Below, piece after piece: positions 34,253-43,870 of a stretch of 64,000 nucleotides of DNA; position 1 is the first letter of the stretch, and every line of letters starts with the position of its first letter. The stretch covers positions 1 to 64,000 of the forward strand of contig DAOUCP010000098.1 in NCBI GenBank assembly GCA_034432155.1, in the 5' to 3' direction. Source of the DNA: DAOUCP01 sp034432155. GTDB taxonomy: Bacteria; Chloroflexota; Anaerolineae; Epilineales; Epilineaceae. A program made the position numbers and the translations under genes. Below the pieces are notes generated by a model. It was not told the DNA's origin and made no database searches. It saw only the letters and a program-made list of their open reading frames with translations.

Positions 34253-34471
34253 CTATGGCGCCGCTCGCGTCGGCAGCACCAGCTCCGACGCAAGAAGCAC
34301 TGCGGGCGCGCCGTCCACGAAGTCGCCGGCCGGCATGCCGGTGCCGAACGCCTTGATCTGGTCGTTGGGGCGCTTGAAGCCCACGAACACAAACCAGCTG
34401 TTCTTGCGGAAAACGAGGTGGTTTGCCTCCACCTCGTCGATCCGCCACTCCTTCAGGCGGGTGGGCCACAC
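34253..34471 (-). CDS. short hypothetical protein or gene remnant
   Basis: A 72-codon minus-strand frame reads LKEWRIDEVEANHLVFRKNS followed by WFVFVGFKRPNDQIKAFGTG and ends ELVLPTRAAP. Codon use is protein-like and the frame extends some way upstream without a clear start or ribosome site. No family is recognised; it may be the tail of a lost gene. The rest of 34206-34834 shows nothing else. Confidence 0.3.
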   Translation of the reverse strand: MWPTRLKEWRIDEVEANHLVFRKNSWFVFVGFKRPNDQIKAFGTGMPAGDFVDGAPAVLLASELVLPTRAAP

Positions 34472-34834
34472 CTCCGACGCCGCTCGGATCAGGCCGCCGC
34501 GCCGTGGCTTGTGAAGAGAGCGGGCGATGGGAGAAGCGCCGCATCTCGCCGAATACTCCCTCGGCGCTGCGCAGCGGTCAGCCGCAGCTGTGCGTCTCCA
34601 ATGGCAGTCGCGCCACCACGTCGGTTTCGCTCCTCAGGAAGGCAATCCGGCGCGACCAGCAGGGCTCGGGGGTTGCTCGCGCCTTCTGGCGTGAGGGTGG
34701 CTTGCGCCACTGTTTCCAAAGCAGTCTGGCAACGACACCGTGCAAGAAAACTGGCGTCGGTCCACCCGGAACGCCACATTCTAAGTTGTATGCCAACCAG
34801 CGAACCAATCAGTGACCACAGGAAGGATATGCAC

Positions 34835-35161
34835 TCAATGTCCAATGACACTATCGATCCACTTGATGTAATCAGGCGATCCGCGTCCAACAAGTAGCTC
34901 AAGAATCTCAGGTGTCGTATATGCGTGATGCCTGCTTATGAAAGCCTGAAGAGCCTCGTAGTGATCTGCGCGTGTCTTGATCAATAGCAAGTACTCTGGC
35001 TCTATGCACATCTCACCCTGCCACATATAGATGCTCCGTATGGGGATGAGTTGTACACAGGCAGCCAGTCGCTCTGTGATGATCTTCTTTGCTAGCTCGA
35101 TGGCGGTCTCCTCGTTCGAAGTCGTTGTCAAGACAACAGAGTACTCCATCTTCGGCTCCAT
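34835..35161 (-). CDS. cutA: divalent-cation tolerance protein CutA
   Basis: 108-residue CutA1-family protein (trimeric, ferredoxin-like fold). It has VLTTTSNEETAIELAKKIITERLAACVQL near the N-terminus, the SIYMWQGEM segment and a typical TPEILELLVG...YIKWIDSVIG end. ATG 35161 has a near-perfect GGAGGTGATC ribosome site. The gene and its flanks (about 34800-35340) are far more AT-rich than everything around them, suggesting acquisition from another genome. No partner gene is adjacent. Confidence 0.92.
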   Translation of the reverse strand: MEPKMEYSVVLTTTSNEETAIELAKKIITERLAACVQLIPIRSIYMWQGEMCIEPEYLLLIKTRADHYEALQAFISRHHAYTTPEILELLVGRGSPDYIKWIDSVIGH

Positions 35162-35588
35162 GATCACCTCCGCGGATTCATGCCAATCGGTAGAGGCACT
35201 ATGATTGTCGGAGAACTTTATACCCTCGAGAACCATGGTGCCACCGTCGAGTGATAATGACAAGAAGGAGGAGGTAGCGTCATCAATGTATCGCCTAAGC
35301 ACCTGTCGCGCAAGCCCTCGATGGTGATGAGGGAGGGTTTCTCATGCCCGGGGCGGCCAGTCGTCCGTGTCACGCACGGCCGCGGCTGCGCCCTTGCGGA
35401 CCCTGGGCCCGGTGTCCGCCTCGTTCTTAGGCGGCAGAGCAGCCAGTGCCTATGCCGTCGCCAGGGTTCGTTCAGCCCGCGAAGACGGGCGACGGCGGCC
35501 CTCGAGCGGTCGGCTGTCATTCGGTCCGATACGTCAGCGTGGTGTTAGTGGGATCGCCCGGCCAGTCGCGAGGGCCCGCAACCTTCTG

Positions 35589-35670
35589 GGCCGTGTTTGT
35601 CAAGCTGGCGTAAATGCGAGTGCGCTCCCCTTCGGGTATGTGGCTAGCGGATGGGCGCCAAGGTGAACCG
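35589..35670 (-). mobile_element. IS256-type terminal segment, copy 2
   Basis: Matches 23733-23814 over about 82 bp in the same orientation. On the minus strand it includes a 10-15 codon remnant of the transposase C-terminus (ending FTLAPIR, versus FPFAPIR in copy 1). A further 33 bp beyond it (near 35672-35704, gcggatgcttctggacg) recur imperfectly near 44138-44170. The transposase itself is gone. Confidence 0.6.
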
Positions 35671-36521
35671 CGCGGATGCTTCTGGACGCCGTGAGCACAA
35701 GACGAGCGGATTGACAGGGTCGCAAGCGCCCGCGCGCATTGGATGGTCCATCGCCTTGGCACTATGGCTGCCACGACTCCACCAGCTGTGGCTAGCTGCC
35801 GGCGGTGACGGCGCGACGATGGCGGCCATGGCAACGCCGCCGACGTCTGCTGCCGCCGGGTGCATGGGGAGACCTAGCGCAACGCAGCATGCCGACCAGC
35901 AAGGATCGGTAGCCCCGAGCCGATCATGAGATCCTCGGACGGCGGAATCGGAAGGCACCGGTTGACCGATCGCCGGAGGGCCTACGGCCAGCCAGCCGAC
36001 CAGCGGAGGGTCTCCAGCCCGCCAGCGATTCGAGGGCACACAGCGTACACGTACTTGGCGGGGGTGGACGGGGCGTGGCCGAAGCCGTCTCCCGCCGTTG
36101 GACTCCTATCCACGACAACGGGCGGCGTGGTCGCGGGTCAAGGCTCCTCGGACCAGGCGTATCCCCCGCGTCGCGCAGCCGATTCGGGCCCAGTTCGCCA
36201 CGCCGGACTCAGACCGCAACCACAAGCCCCGTTCGCCGGCTCAAACTTGTGCGAGCACTAGTGTTGGCGCTGCAACGCCGCACCGCGGTTCAGCGGCGAC
36301 CGCTGCATCCCCGATGCGGGTCGTCGCGTCCGAGTCGCCGGTGGCGGCGTGCTGGTCCGCATGCCGAGCTCGCTGCCCGCGCGCATTGAGGCTACCTTAG
36401 CTGGCGGGGTCCCCCAAAGGCAAGGCCTGCGCGCGACGCCAAGGCAACCCAGAAGCTGCAGGCAAGCCCGGTCAGACTCGCGCCGCGAGGGTGCCGGCTC
36501 GAGATTGCGGCGGCGGCAGTC
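35671..36521. other. gene-poor stretch downstream of the lasso genes
   Basis: GC-rich DNA with only overlapping shadow frames. I looked here on both strands for lasso B1 (RRE) and B2 (transglutaminase-like peptidase) genes and for an export ABC transporter and saw none. 35303-35588, on the other side of the IS end, is likewise empty. Confidence 0.5.
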
Positions 36522-36707
36522 TCACGGCGACCGGTAGCCACTGCCCGGGCCGCTCTCGAACGTGCCCGGCGAGGGTGCCAGGGTAACATCCAAGAGCGTG
36601 CCGTACCTGCGCAAGACCGGCGCTCTGTATCGCTTCTTGCCGTGGCTTCCGCTTTTCGGGTTACCGTGGGCGCTCGGAACCTGAATCTTGCCCTCGTTGT
36701 GCCTCAA
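36522..36707 (-). CDS. lasso-peptide precursor
   Basis: 61-residue precursor starting at TTG 36707 with GGGAG 7 nt upstream (the frame is open back to the cyclase stop). The leader contains Y27-RAP30-V-L32-RRY-G36-TLLDV-T42, a full match to the YxxPxLxxxGxxxxxTx motif that the RiPP recognition element binds. With Thr at -2, the core is APSPGTFESGPGSGYRSP (residues 44-61). Glu at core position 8 can form the macrolactam with Ala1; the tail carries Tyr15 and Arg16 as possible plugs. It lies 57 bp after a lasso-cyclase-type gene on the same strand, in the less usual order cyclase then precursor. Confidence 0.82.
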   Translation of the reverse strand: MRHNEGKIQVPSAHGNPKSGSHGKKRYRAPVLRRYGTLLDVTLAPSPGTFESGPGSGYRSP

Positions 36708-36764
36708 CTCCAGACTCCCACCACCTAACTCGTCCCGTGGTCGCACCGCCGCATCCGTTAGCAC

Positions 36765-38633
36765 TTACCAGTGGCGGCGCAGCCACAGCTCCAAGCAGCA
36801 GCACAGCCAGAACCAATGCTCCGTTCGACGAGTGAGTGTACCATCTGCCAGCGCGGCCGCCAAGTAGTCGGGCCGAATCATCGACCGCGCCACAATCTGC
36901 GGCTCCGTCATGAGGGCCTCCACTGCCGCCCGTTCCCTCTCCATTCCGCGCTGAAAGAGCGGCAGAAAGCTGGTGCGCTCCCGCCTGGCCAGTACCGCCT
37001 CGGGGAGCCATCCCTTAAGAGCTTGCCGATGCAACCAGCGGTCCCAGCCAGGTCGGGCTAGTTGATCGGCCGGCAAAGCCATCATGAACTCGACCAGTCG
37101 CCGGTCCCAGTACGGCATGACCAGCTCCAGGCCGTGCCGGTTGTAAGCCTTGCGTGTCGCCGCAACACCGGCGGCGAACCAGCCATGCATCAGGCTGCGA
37201 TAGCGCGGCCACTGGCCCGGTCGCGGAAAGTCGTTCCAACGCTGGCGGGCCTCGATCCGCTCCACCAAACGCGTCCGCCGAACGAAATCAGGGTGGAGGG
37301 CAGGGTTCTGCGGCGCTGCCGGCCGCGGCCGCAAGCGCCGGTAAGCCCTGGCCGCCCGCCGCGGGATCAGCGGCCGTAGTCCGCAGTCCAGCATGTCGCG
37401 CTGCCAGCGGACGGCGCCCCTGTGGTCCCAGAGCAGCCGCGCGAGCGCGCCGAGGCGGCCCTCGCGGACCATGTCGAGGGCCCAGTAGGCGCCGCCTGTG
37501 AACAGGACGTCGCCGTAATAGCCGGCCAAGAGGACGCGGCAGCCAGCTGCCTCGGCGGCTTCCATGACCGCCTCCGGCAGCCATGCGTAGGGATCCCGCA
37601 GGACAGTGGCGCGCTCGACGGGCCATGCCTCCAGGTTGCGCAAGGTCCAGCGATCGTCGCACGGGATGTACGTTGCCGCGATCTCACTCCGCTTCACGAC
37701 CGGTTCGATGTAGCGACGCTCGTCGCAGCTCACAAGCTCATCAAACACGTAGGAAAAGGAGCAGAGCTGCGGCTGGTCGAGCCCGGACTGGGGGAGAAGG
37801 GCCGCGGTCAGCGCGGCAAGGGCCGTGGAATCCAGGCCGCCACTCAGCGAAACGCCGACCGGGCCGATGGTGCGAAGTCGGCAGCGAATTGCCCCCGCCA
37901 GCAGGACACTGTAATGCTCGGCGTAGTCCTGGTCGCTGCGATAGCGAATGCGCTGCTCCGGATTCACGTCCCAGTATCGCCACTTGCGCACGCCGTTGGC
38001 CGTGATGGCGAGGCAATGCGCTGGCGGCAGGAAGCAGATACCTTGGTAGAACGTCGCCTCGTGCTCTTCGCCGACGACCGCCAGCATGTCCGCCACCGAC
38101 TCCTCGTTCAGTCTGGGCTGGACAGCCGGGTGAGCCAGAAGCTGGTCGATTTCGGAAGCGACGAGAACGAGTCTGCCCTGCACACAGTAGCACAGATCGC
38201 GGACGCCCAGGGGGTCGCGAGTCACGAACAGCTGGCGCTGCCGGCGATCCCAGATGGCCACGGCGAAGTCGCCGAGTAGCCTCTCGACACAAGCCGTTCC
38301 CCACTTGCGGTAGGCCCAGAGAATGAGCTGGGCATCGGTTGGGGACCGGTCCTGCTGGATCCAATCGCCCAGGCTTGCCAGGAGTTCGGTTCGATTGTCG
38401 AGCCGCGCGTCGCACACCAGAGCGCACTGGGCCGGACCGTCGAAGAGAGGCTGCCTCTCGCCGACCTCTTCGGGAGTGAGCCAGAAGTGCTGATGAGCCA
38501 ACGCCACGCCATCACCGAGCCACACTTCCTGGCCGTCGGGGCCACGATGGCGACTGGCAGCCAGTATGTGCTCCACTACGGCCCGCTCGACAGGCGCACC
38601 ATCGAGGTGGACCACTGCCAGGATGCCGCTCAT
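36765..38633 (-). CDS. lasso-peptide cyclase (asparagine synthetase B homolog)
   Basis: 622-residue protein with an N-terminal glutamine-amidotransferase-like domain and a C-terminal AsnB ATP-pyrophosphatase domain (PP-loop VSLSGGLDSTALAAL, about residue 265). The catalytic Cys2 of AsnB is replaced: the protein begins MSGILAVVHLDG, as in lasso cyclases that activate the ring Asp/Glu by adenylation and use no glutamine. The neighbour is a precursor with Glu at core position 8. ATG 38633 has no clear ribosome site. A plain asparagine synthetase is unlikely without Cys2; B1 and B2 proteins are not encoded nearby. Confidence 0.85.
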   Translation of the reverse strand: MSGILAVVHLDGAPVERAVVEHILAASRHRGPDGQEVWLGDGVALAHQHFWLTPEEVGERQPLFDGPAQCALVCDARLDNRTELLASLGDWIQQDRSPTDAQLILWAYRKWGTACVERLLGDFAVAIWDRRQRQLFVTRDPLGVRDLCYCVQGRLVLVASEIDQLLAHPAVQPRLNEESVADMLAVVGEEHEATFYQGICFLPPAHCLAITANGVRKWRYWDVNPEQRIRYRSDQDYAEHYSVLLAGAIRCRLRTIGPVGVSLSGGLDSTALAALTAALLPQSGLDQPQLCSFSYVFDELVSCDERRYIEPVVKRSEIAATYIPCDDRWTLRNLEAWPVERATVLRDPYAWLPEAVMEAAEAAGCRVLLAGYYGDVLFTGGAYWALDMVREGRLGALARLLWDHRGAVRWQRDMLDCGLRPLIPRRAARAYRRLRPRPAAPQNPALHPDFVRRTRLVERIEARQRWNDFPRPGQWPRYRSLMHGWFAAGVAATRKAYNRHGLELVMPYWDRRLVEFMMALPADQLARPGWDRWLHRQALKGWLPEAVLARRERTSFLPLFQRGMERERAAVEALMTEPQIVARSMIRPDYLAAALADGTLTRRTEHWFWLCCCLELWLRRHW

Positions 38634-38759
38634 GGCGAAGGTCGCGCCCTATCGATCGAGTGCCGCTCTTGGTGGGCGCCGCTCAGGAGTACCAGGCCCC
38701 CGCTGAGTGGCCGCTCTCGGCTCAGGCGGTGGCTGTCGCCACCAGGGCATGGACCTGGC

Positions 38760-41700
38760 TTAGGGACGCCCCGGTTCCACCACCAGAGCTGGATCGCCCA
38801 GGAGCGTCCAGCCCATTTGGACGTCGATCAGGCCGGGCAGCTCACGCGCCAGCTCCCGCTTGGCGTCGCGAATGGCCGCTCCGATAGTCATGCCAGGTCG
38901 GGCCAGCTTCGGCATCAGGCGCACCGCCAACGCTCGCTCGGCCGACTCGGTGGCGAGCGATGTCGGGCCCATCGTGGCCACGGCAGCGTTGGTGCCCCCC
39001 AGCAACAGAAGGTCGTTCAGGGTGTCGAACTTTGGCTGGAGATAGTAGGTATTGTAGCATCCCCACTGAGTGACGACGGTCGGCTTGCCGAAGTTTGTAA
39101 GCAACTTCGCTTGTTCACTTGTCAGCAGGTAGTTGAATGACCAGACAGCGGAACTCGAGTGCCCCACGTAGTTGGTGAGTGCCATTCCGCTATTGACGGA
39201 TTCCTGCAGTGCTGTCTGGGCCTGCGACACAGTCAGTTCGTCGAGATGGACCCGCTGGCAGGTCCAGTCCTCGGGCAGCCCTGCCCTCATGATCTCGCTC
39301 GTGTCCCTGAAGGACCGATCGGCAGCGAACACGGCCCGCCGACGGTAGGTCTTGGTCTCATACGCCCGCATCTTCTCAACCAGGTTGGCCAGTTCGGCCG
39401 AGGTGCGCACTGGCAGGCGTCCAACGGCCAAGTCCGGCACACCATCGTCGTCCACGTCGGCGTACCATGGGTCGGCCGGCAAGAACAGGGTCCTGTCACT
39501 CGGGACGAAGGGGGTCGGGAGGAAGCTGATGCCGCCGTGGCCGGGAGTCCCCAAGTAGTCGTACGTGTCATCTCCAACCAAAAGGACGTATTCGGTCCCC
39601 ATGTTGCGCGAGGCATAGCGAATGTAGTCTCGCAACGGCTCCGGACCGAAAATGCCATCTCCGAACTGATTGTATACGTCGCGCACGTCGACGATCTTGA
39701 CGGTAAAGCCCTGTGCCTGGCGCGCCGCCACCAAAGGCGCCAAGCCGTCAATGAAGTCAGGATGGCTGACGATCAGGTACTGCGCCACCCCGGACGTGAG
39801 GTCGACGATGGGCCGTACGGAGTTGATCCGCGGGGCGAGAAACCCCGGTCCGGAAGCGAGCACGTAGCTGGCCCGATCCGGACTGCCGCGAAACGTCACG
39901 CTGTACGAACCGCCGGCTGCGGCCACGGTAGGGGAAGCCAGGAACGTCGGCTGGCCGTCCACCAGGCGATAGACGGCGACATCTGGGCTCGGCAAGTTCG
40001 TGACGCGGAATGCCGAACCGACGCCGGTGAACATCAAACGGCCATCGCGGGCGACAAACGCCCGCGGATAGGTGAGGCTGTACCGATCCAACGCCAGCAT
40101 GTCCCACTTGGCGCCGCGATCGGCCGGCAGTGCGATGGCCATCGTGTTGGTGCCGTCGTGGACCAAACCGCGGGGCAGGGTGACCTCCACCACCTCCACC
40201 TCGAAGGCGTCGAACACGACGTCGGCCACTGGCGTGCCATTGAGCGCGATCTGCACGTGATGGTCGGGCCCAGGCAGCATATCGCTGAGCCCCCACAACT
40301 CGACTCTGAGGACAGGCGGCTCGCCTTCGGGCACCAGGTGGTCCACTTCAATGGTGAAGCCGTCCCACGTCTTCGGTTGGCGATAAACCAGCAGCATCGT
40401 GTCGTACCATGGGTCGCCATTCGGCGACACATCGGCGTAGTCGCGGTCACGGTTGACCTGGGATGTCTCCAGGTAATACGTCGGAATTGTGACGCTGCGG
40501 CCAGGCTTCGCGGCGTCGCGGTCCATCCGCTTCGCTCCCGGTCCGGCCACCTCGAGGCGGTACACGTTTGTATGGCTGTACAGCGTGTTCAGCCGGACAC
40601 CGTAAAACTCCAGGAAGCTCCCAGGCCCCATCAACTCTGGGCCGCCGAACCGAAGGGGCACCGGCCGGCCGCGATTGCTCAAGGCCAAAAGCGATCGGGG
40701 TACCCCGGTGAGATCCAACCCGGCGGCCTGCAGCATCTCGTTGGTCACGCGGTACACGCCGTCCGTTTCCACCAAGAACTCGCATGCCGGATAGCCCAGA
40801 AGTCCGCTCACCGCTTTGCGTGCCACCGTCACGGCCGCCAGGCGGCGCCGCTCAACCGCTGCACGTTGCAGCGACTTTCGTTCGTGCTCAGCCCACACTG
40901 CTGACCAGTTTGTCGGCTCGATCCACAGGCGCCCGCCATAGGTTTGGCCTAGGGCAAATGGGCCGTGTAGGCGCGTGCGGCCCTGCGTGTCGACGTCTTC
41001 CAAATAGAAGATCTCTCCGGCCACGCCGGCGACGCGGAACGAGTACTCTTGGGGCACCGCGGAGTTCACCACCTTCGATGGAATGATCTCCGCGTTCAGT
41101 CTCCGCGGTTGCCGATTGGCTTCGACGTACAGATTGAAACCAGCGTTGAGCTCCTCCGTTGCTGTCTGCCAGTCAAAGCGAACATGCCCGTCCTCACGGC
41201 TGGCTTGGAAGAACGCCAATGTGACCGGTGCCGTCACCGACACGCTCCCGCAGTTGTTGGCTCGGTTGGGCTCTTCCTGTTTGGCCTGCGGCGTCGGCGC
41301 CACGCAGGCCGTGTTCTGCAAAACGCCGGTGCCCGGGTCGTCCGGATGCAGGCGCACCCAGATGCGGAAGGTGATGCTGTTGCCGCTGCCCACCCCCAGG
41401 GCCGCTATCTCGCACGTGACCAGGCCGCCATACGTTGTGCCCGGCGTTCCGCTGTACGTACAGCCTGCGGGCAGTGCGTGATCCGGATCGACGGTGAGGT
41501 TAGCGGGAAGACCGTCGGTGACCAGAGCCGCCGGCTGGCCGGGAGACGTGGAGGTCAGGCTGTCGGGTCCGTAGTTCGTGACGGTGATGTCGTAGTAAAA
41601 CGGCAACGGCACACACGGGCCGCTGCTGCAATCCCACTGGACACTCGTGACACTGGACGTTTTGGTCGTGGCCAGGTCGACGAGATCATGGTGGTTGCCG

Positions 41701-42647
41701 AAGTTGTAGGCCGAGTAGGTCCCACCGGCTGAGACCGTAACCTGATGATAGCCGACCACCGGATAGGTCTGCGTCCAGTAGGCCTGTTGGACTTCGCGGA
41801 TGTAGTGCGTCCCCGGATAGGCGTAGAGAGTATACGATCCGTCCGCTGCAGTGGTTGTGGAGGCGATGACGGTGCTGCACGCCGAGTCTGCGCAGAGCTG
41901 CACGGTCCAGCCGGAGAGGGCTGACTCATCGCCATCCCACACCCTGTCACTGTCCTTGTCTTCCCACTTGTAGCCGCTGATCATTGCCCGTGCGATTGCC
42001 GTGGTCATGATCGAGAGCGTGCCACCACCGGTGACGCCGGTCAGGCTTGTCTGAAGAGACGCACCGGGCCATTGACTCGCTCCGCGACATCCGGGAATGG
42101 TGTCCGGCGGCGCGATGTACAGCCCCCAGTACAAATAGGCCGTGGTCGCCAAGGCGGTAAACGTTACCTCGAGGTACCGCTGGACTCCATCGCCGACGTC
42201 GAAAGGTCCCGAGACCTGCGTGATGTTCGCGCCACTCGTGTAGAAGTTTCCATAACCACCCGGGATGGGATCGTCGATCTGCAGCGGAGCTCCAGGAGTT
42301 GGAAACCCTTGCCGAGTCTGATCATATGTTGCGAGATGATCGAATCCGCATGTATTTGTAGAAGCGTAATAGTAGTCGTAGTAAATCTGAAAAGTGTAAG
42401 AATTGCCGACGGTGATCCTCGAGATCTCTACGTAGTGTGGAACAACATCGGTCTCGAAGTAATCTGAGTTGGTATTGTTGAGAGCACCTTTTGTCCAACT
42501 GAAACTAGGCTTCGTCGCCAGATGGTAGAAGTTCGCAGCCTGTGCCGATGCCACCGTCGGGATCAGGAAGACTGCCACCATCAGGGCGAAGGCTATCTTT
42601 CGCGTCGCTGGTCGCCTCCAGCCCCCGCCCAAGCTTGTCCATGACAT
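38760..42647 (-). CDS. large secreted gingipain-type (C25) cysteine peptidase
   Basis: 1295 residues. A signal peptide (RKIAFALMVAVFLIPTVASAQA) is followed by a novel N-terminal region and an SdrD-B/Cna-B-like domain (ISGYKWEDKDSDRVWDGDES...). Then come a DUF11-like repeat (VDLATTKTSSVTSVQW...) and the C25 peptidase domain near the C-terminus: His in LTNYVGHSSSAVW and Cys in VVTQWGCYNTYYL. ATG 42647 has AGGAGGT at 7 nt; the longer frame upstream is not supported. It lies upstream of the lasso cyclase on the same strand, with a 126-bp gap. It probably degrades extracellular protein. Confidence 0.88.
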   Translation of the reverse strand: MSWTSLGGGWRRPATRKIAFALMVAVFLIPTVASAQAANFYHLATKPSFSWTKGALNNTNSDYFETDVVPHYVEISRITVGNSYTFQIYYDYYYASTNTCGFDHLATYDQTRQGFPTPGAPLQIDDPIPGGYGNFYTSGANITQVSGPFDVGDGVQRYLEVTFTALATTAYLYWGLYIAPPDTIPGCRGASQWPGASLQTSLTGVTGGGTLSIMTTAIARAMISGYKWEDKDSDRVWDGDESALSGWTVQLCADSACSTVIASTTTAADGSYTLYAYPGTHYIREVQQAYWTQTYPVVGYHQVTVSAGGTYSAYNFGNHHDLVDLATTKTSSVTSVQWDCSSGPCVPLPFYYDITVTNYGPDSLTSTSPGQPAALVTDGLPANLTVDPDHALPAGCTYSGTPGTTYGGLVTCEIAALGVGSGNSITFRIWVRLHPDDPGTGVLQNTACVAPTPQAKQEEPNRANNCGSVSVTAPVTLAFFQASREDGHVRFDWQTATEELNAGFNLYVEANRQPRRLNAEIIPSKVVNSAVPQEYSFRVAGVAGEIFYLEDVDTQGRTRLHGPFALGQTYGGRLWIEPTNWSAVWAEHERKSLQRAAVERRRLAAVTVARKAVSGLLGYPACEFLVETDGVYRVTNEMLQAAGLDLTGVPRSLLALSNRGRPVPLRFGGPELMGPGSFLEFYGVRLNTLYSHTNVYRLEVAGPGAKRMDRDAAKPGRSVTIPTYYLETSQVNRDRDYADVSPNGDPWYDTMLLVYRQPKTWDGFTIEVDHLVPEGEPPVLRVELWGLSDMLPGPDHHVQIALNGTPVADVVFDAFEVEVVEVTLPRGLVHDGTNTMAIALPADRGAKWDMLALDRYSLTYPRAFVARDGRLMFTGVGSAFRVTNLPSPDVAVYRLVDGQPTFLASPTVAAAGGSYSVTFRGSPDRASYVLASGPGFLAPRINSVRPIVDLTSGVAQYLIVSHPDFIDGLAPLVAARQAQGFTVKIVDVRDVYNQFGDGIFGPEPLRDYIRYASRNMGTEYVLLVGDDTYDYLGTPGHGGISFLPTPFVPSDRTLFLPADPWYADVDDDGVPDLAVGRLPVRTSAELANLVEKMRAYETKTYRRRAVFAADRSFRDTSEIMRAGLPEDWTCQRVHLDELTVSQAQTALQESVNSGMALTNYVGHSSSAVWSFNYLLTSEQAKLLTNFGKPTVVTQWGCYNTYYLQPKFDTLNDLLLLGGTNAAVATMGPTSLATESAERALAVRLMPKLARPGMTIGAAIRDAKRELARELPGLIDVQMGWTLLGDPALVVEPGRP

Positions 42648-43150
42648 GGTCTCTACCTCCTCTTTCGTGCCTGGCAGACAGCCTCCGGAGCATGCGCCGC
42701 CACGGGCCAGGGGGAGCCGCAAGTCACCTTTGCGACCACCTTCGTCTCCCACCAATTCGGCTCCCGCTCGCCGATCACGGGCCGCAGGCACCGTCTGGCC
42801 ACCACGCCCCTGGCCGGCACTGCATTCGGCGTCACGGCGCACACTTTGGGAGCGTCGCCGAAGGACCGGTGGTCCAGGCCGTTCGTGGTCTCTCTGCCGG
42901 TTGCCAGGATACGGTTCCGCCTGACGGTGCCCAGCAGCACAGCTTCCACGCTCGACCGACCTTCCAAGTTGTCCCGGATCTCCGTGCCCGAGGCGACGTG
43001 GGCCCGATTCGACCTCCGGCTGGTGCGAGTCACGGTGAACATCGGGCTAGCGCCGTGGCTTCCGACCCGAGACCCTCACGTGCCCCACATGCAAGAGTCC
43101 CGTGATCGCCGCAGCCGCATCAAGTATATAATCTCGCACCCGTGATGCGC
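42648..43150. other. stretch without a supportable gene
   Basis: A minus-strand frame of 129 codons stops at 42653, inside the ribosome site of the C25 peptidase, but shows no known domain and has no convincing start. The promoter of the peptidase gene should lie here. Confidence 0.4.
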
Positions 43151-43862
43151 CAACCGGTCCGAGCGCAAGGATGGCGCCGGCCTGGTCCATGCGCCTGCGA
43201 CGGTTGATGGCCAGCGAAGAAGGCCACGACTGGCTTGATCATGCAGTGGCGGATGAAGGCTCCGGCGCGCTTCTCCTCGGCTCCGTCGATCTCGCCGATC
43301 AGCGCGACACGCATGGTCGCCGGACCGGTCTCCTGGAGGGCCAAAGGATGTCCGCGAAGATTGTGCCCGGCACTGTATCGCCTCCCATGACCGCAGCGGT
43401 GGCCTAGCCGATGCCACGCCGGCTGAGGGCAATGAGCGTATCGTAGGTCAATGTGCCACTGTGGCTGGCCATATCAACTGGGCCGAGCTGCACGATGCTG
43501 CCGGAATGGATCCCCAGCTCGGCCTCGCCCGGAGTGATAACGCTCCGCGAAACCAGGCCGACGAGGACCAGCTCACGACCGGCCGGAAGGCCATCCTCAG
43601 GCCATGTGCCGGGCCGGAACGCCCTCAGTGATAGGCACCATGACCGAACGCCGGCGTCGGCTGCCTCCGAGATCGAGTTCGCGCCATAGGGACCGGGGAC
43701 GAAGATCACCCTTGCCTTGGCCAACGTGGCGCGGACCGCGTGCCACACGATGTCGAAGGCGGCAACGCCGGCCACCGTCCTACGGGCCTTGGCCGGCGTC
43801 ACTCCGGCAATCACTGCCGCTAGTCCGGCAGCAACAGGAACTCTTCGACTGGACACTCGCAC
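43150..43862 (-). pseudogene. decayed second copy of sucD
   Basis: Reading the minus strand, two blocks match succinyl-CoA synthetase alpha. The first (43862 to 43404) has VIAGVTPAKA..TVAGVAAFD, VITPGEAELGIHSGSIVQLGPV and SHSGTLTYDTLIALSRRGIG, then a stop. The second (to about 43150) has ALIGEIDGAEEKRAGAFIRH followed by MIKPVVAFFAGH. The order and spacing follow the intact gene at 315-1190. Frame changes, the stop and lost residues (including the first 60) show it is dead. It is diverged from the intact copy, so the duplication is old or it came from another source. Confidence 0.85.
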
Positions 43863-43870
43863 AGGGGCCC

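Noticed and set aside
35671..36521. Possible lasso B1/B2 genes downstream of the precursor
   Set aside because: No frame on either strand shows an RRE winged helix or the Cys-His-Asp pattern of the B2 peptidase.
42653..43042. 129-codon minus-strand frame directly upstream of the C25 peptidase
   Set aside because: No known domain, no convincing ribosome site, and its stop falls in the ribosome site of the next gene; it is probably a chance frame in GC-rich DNA.
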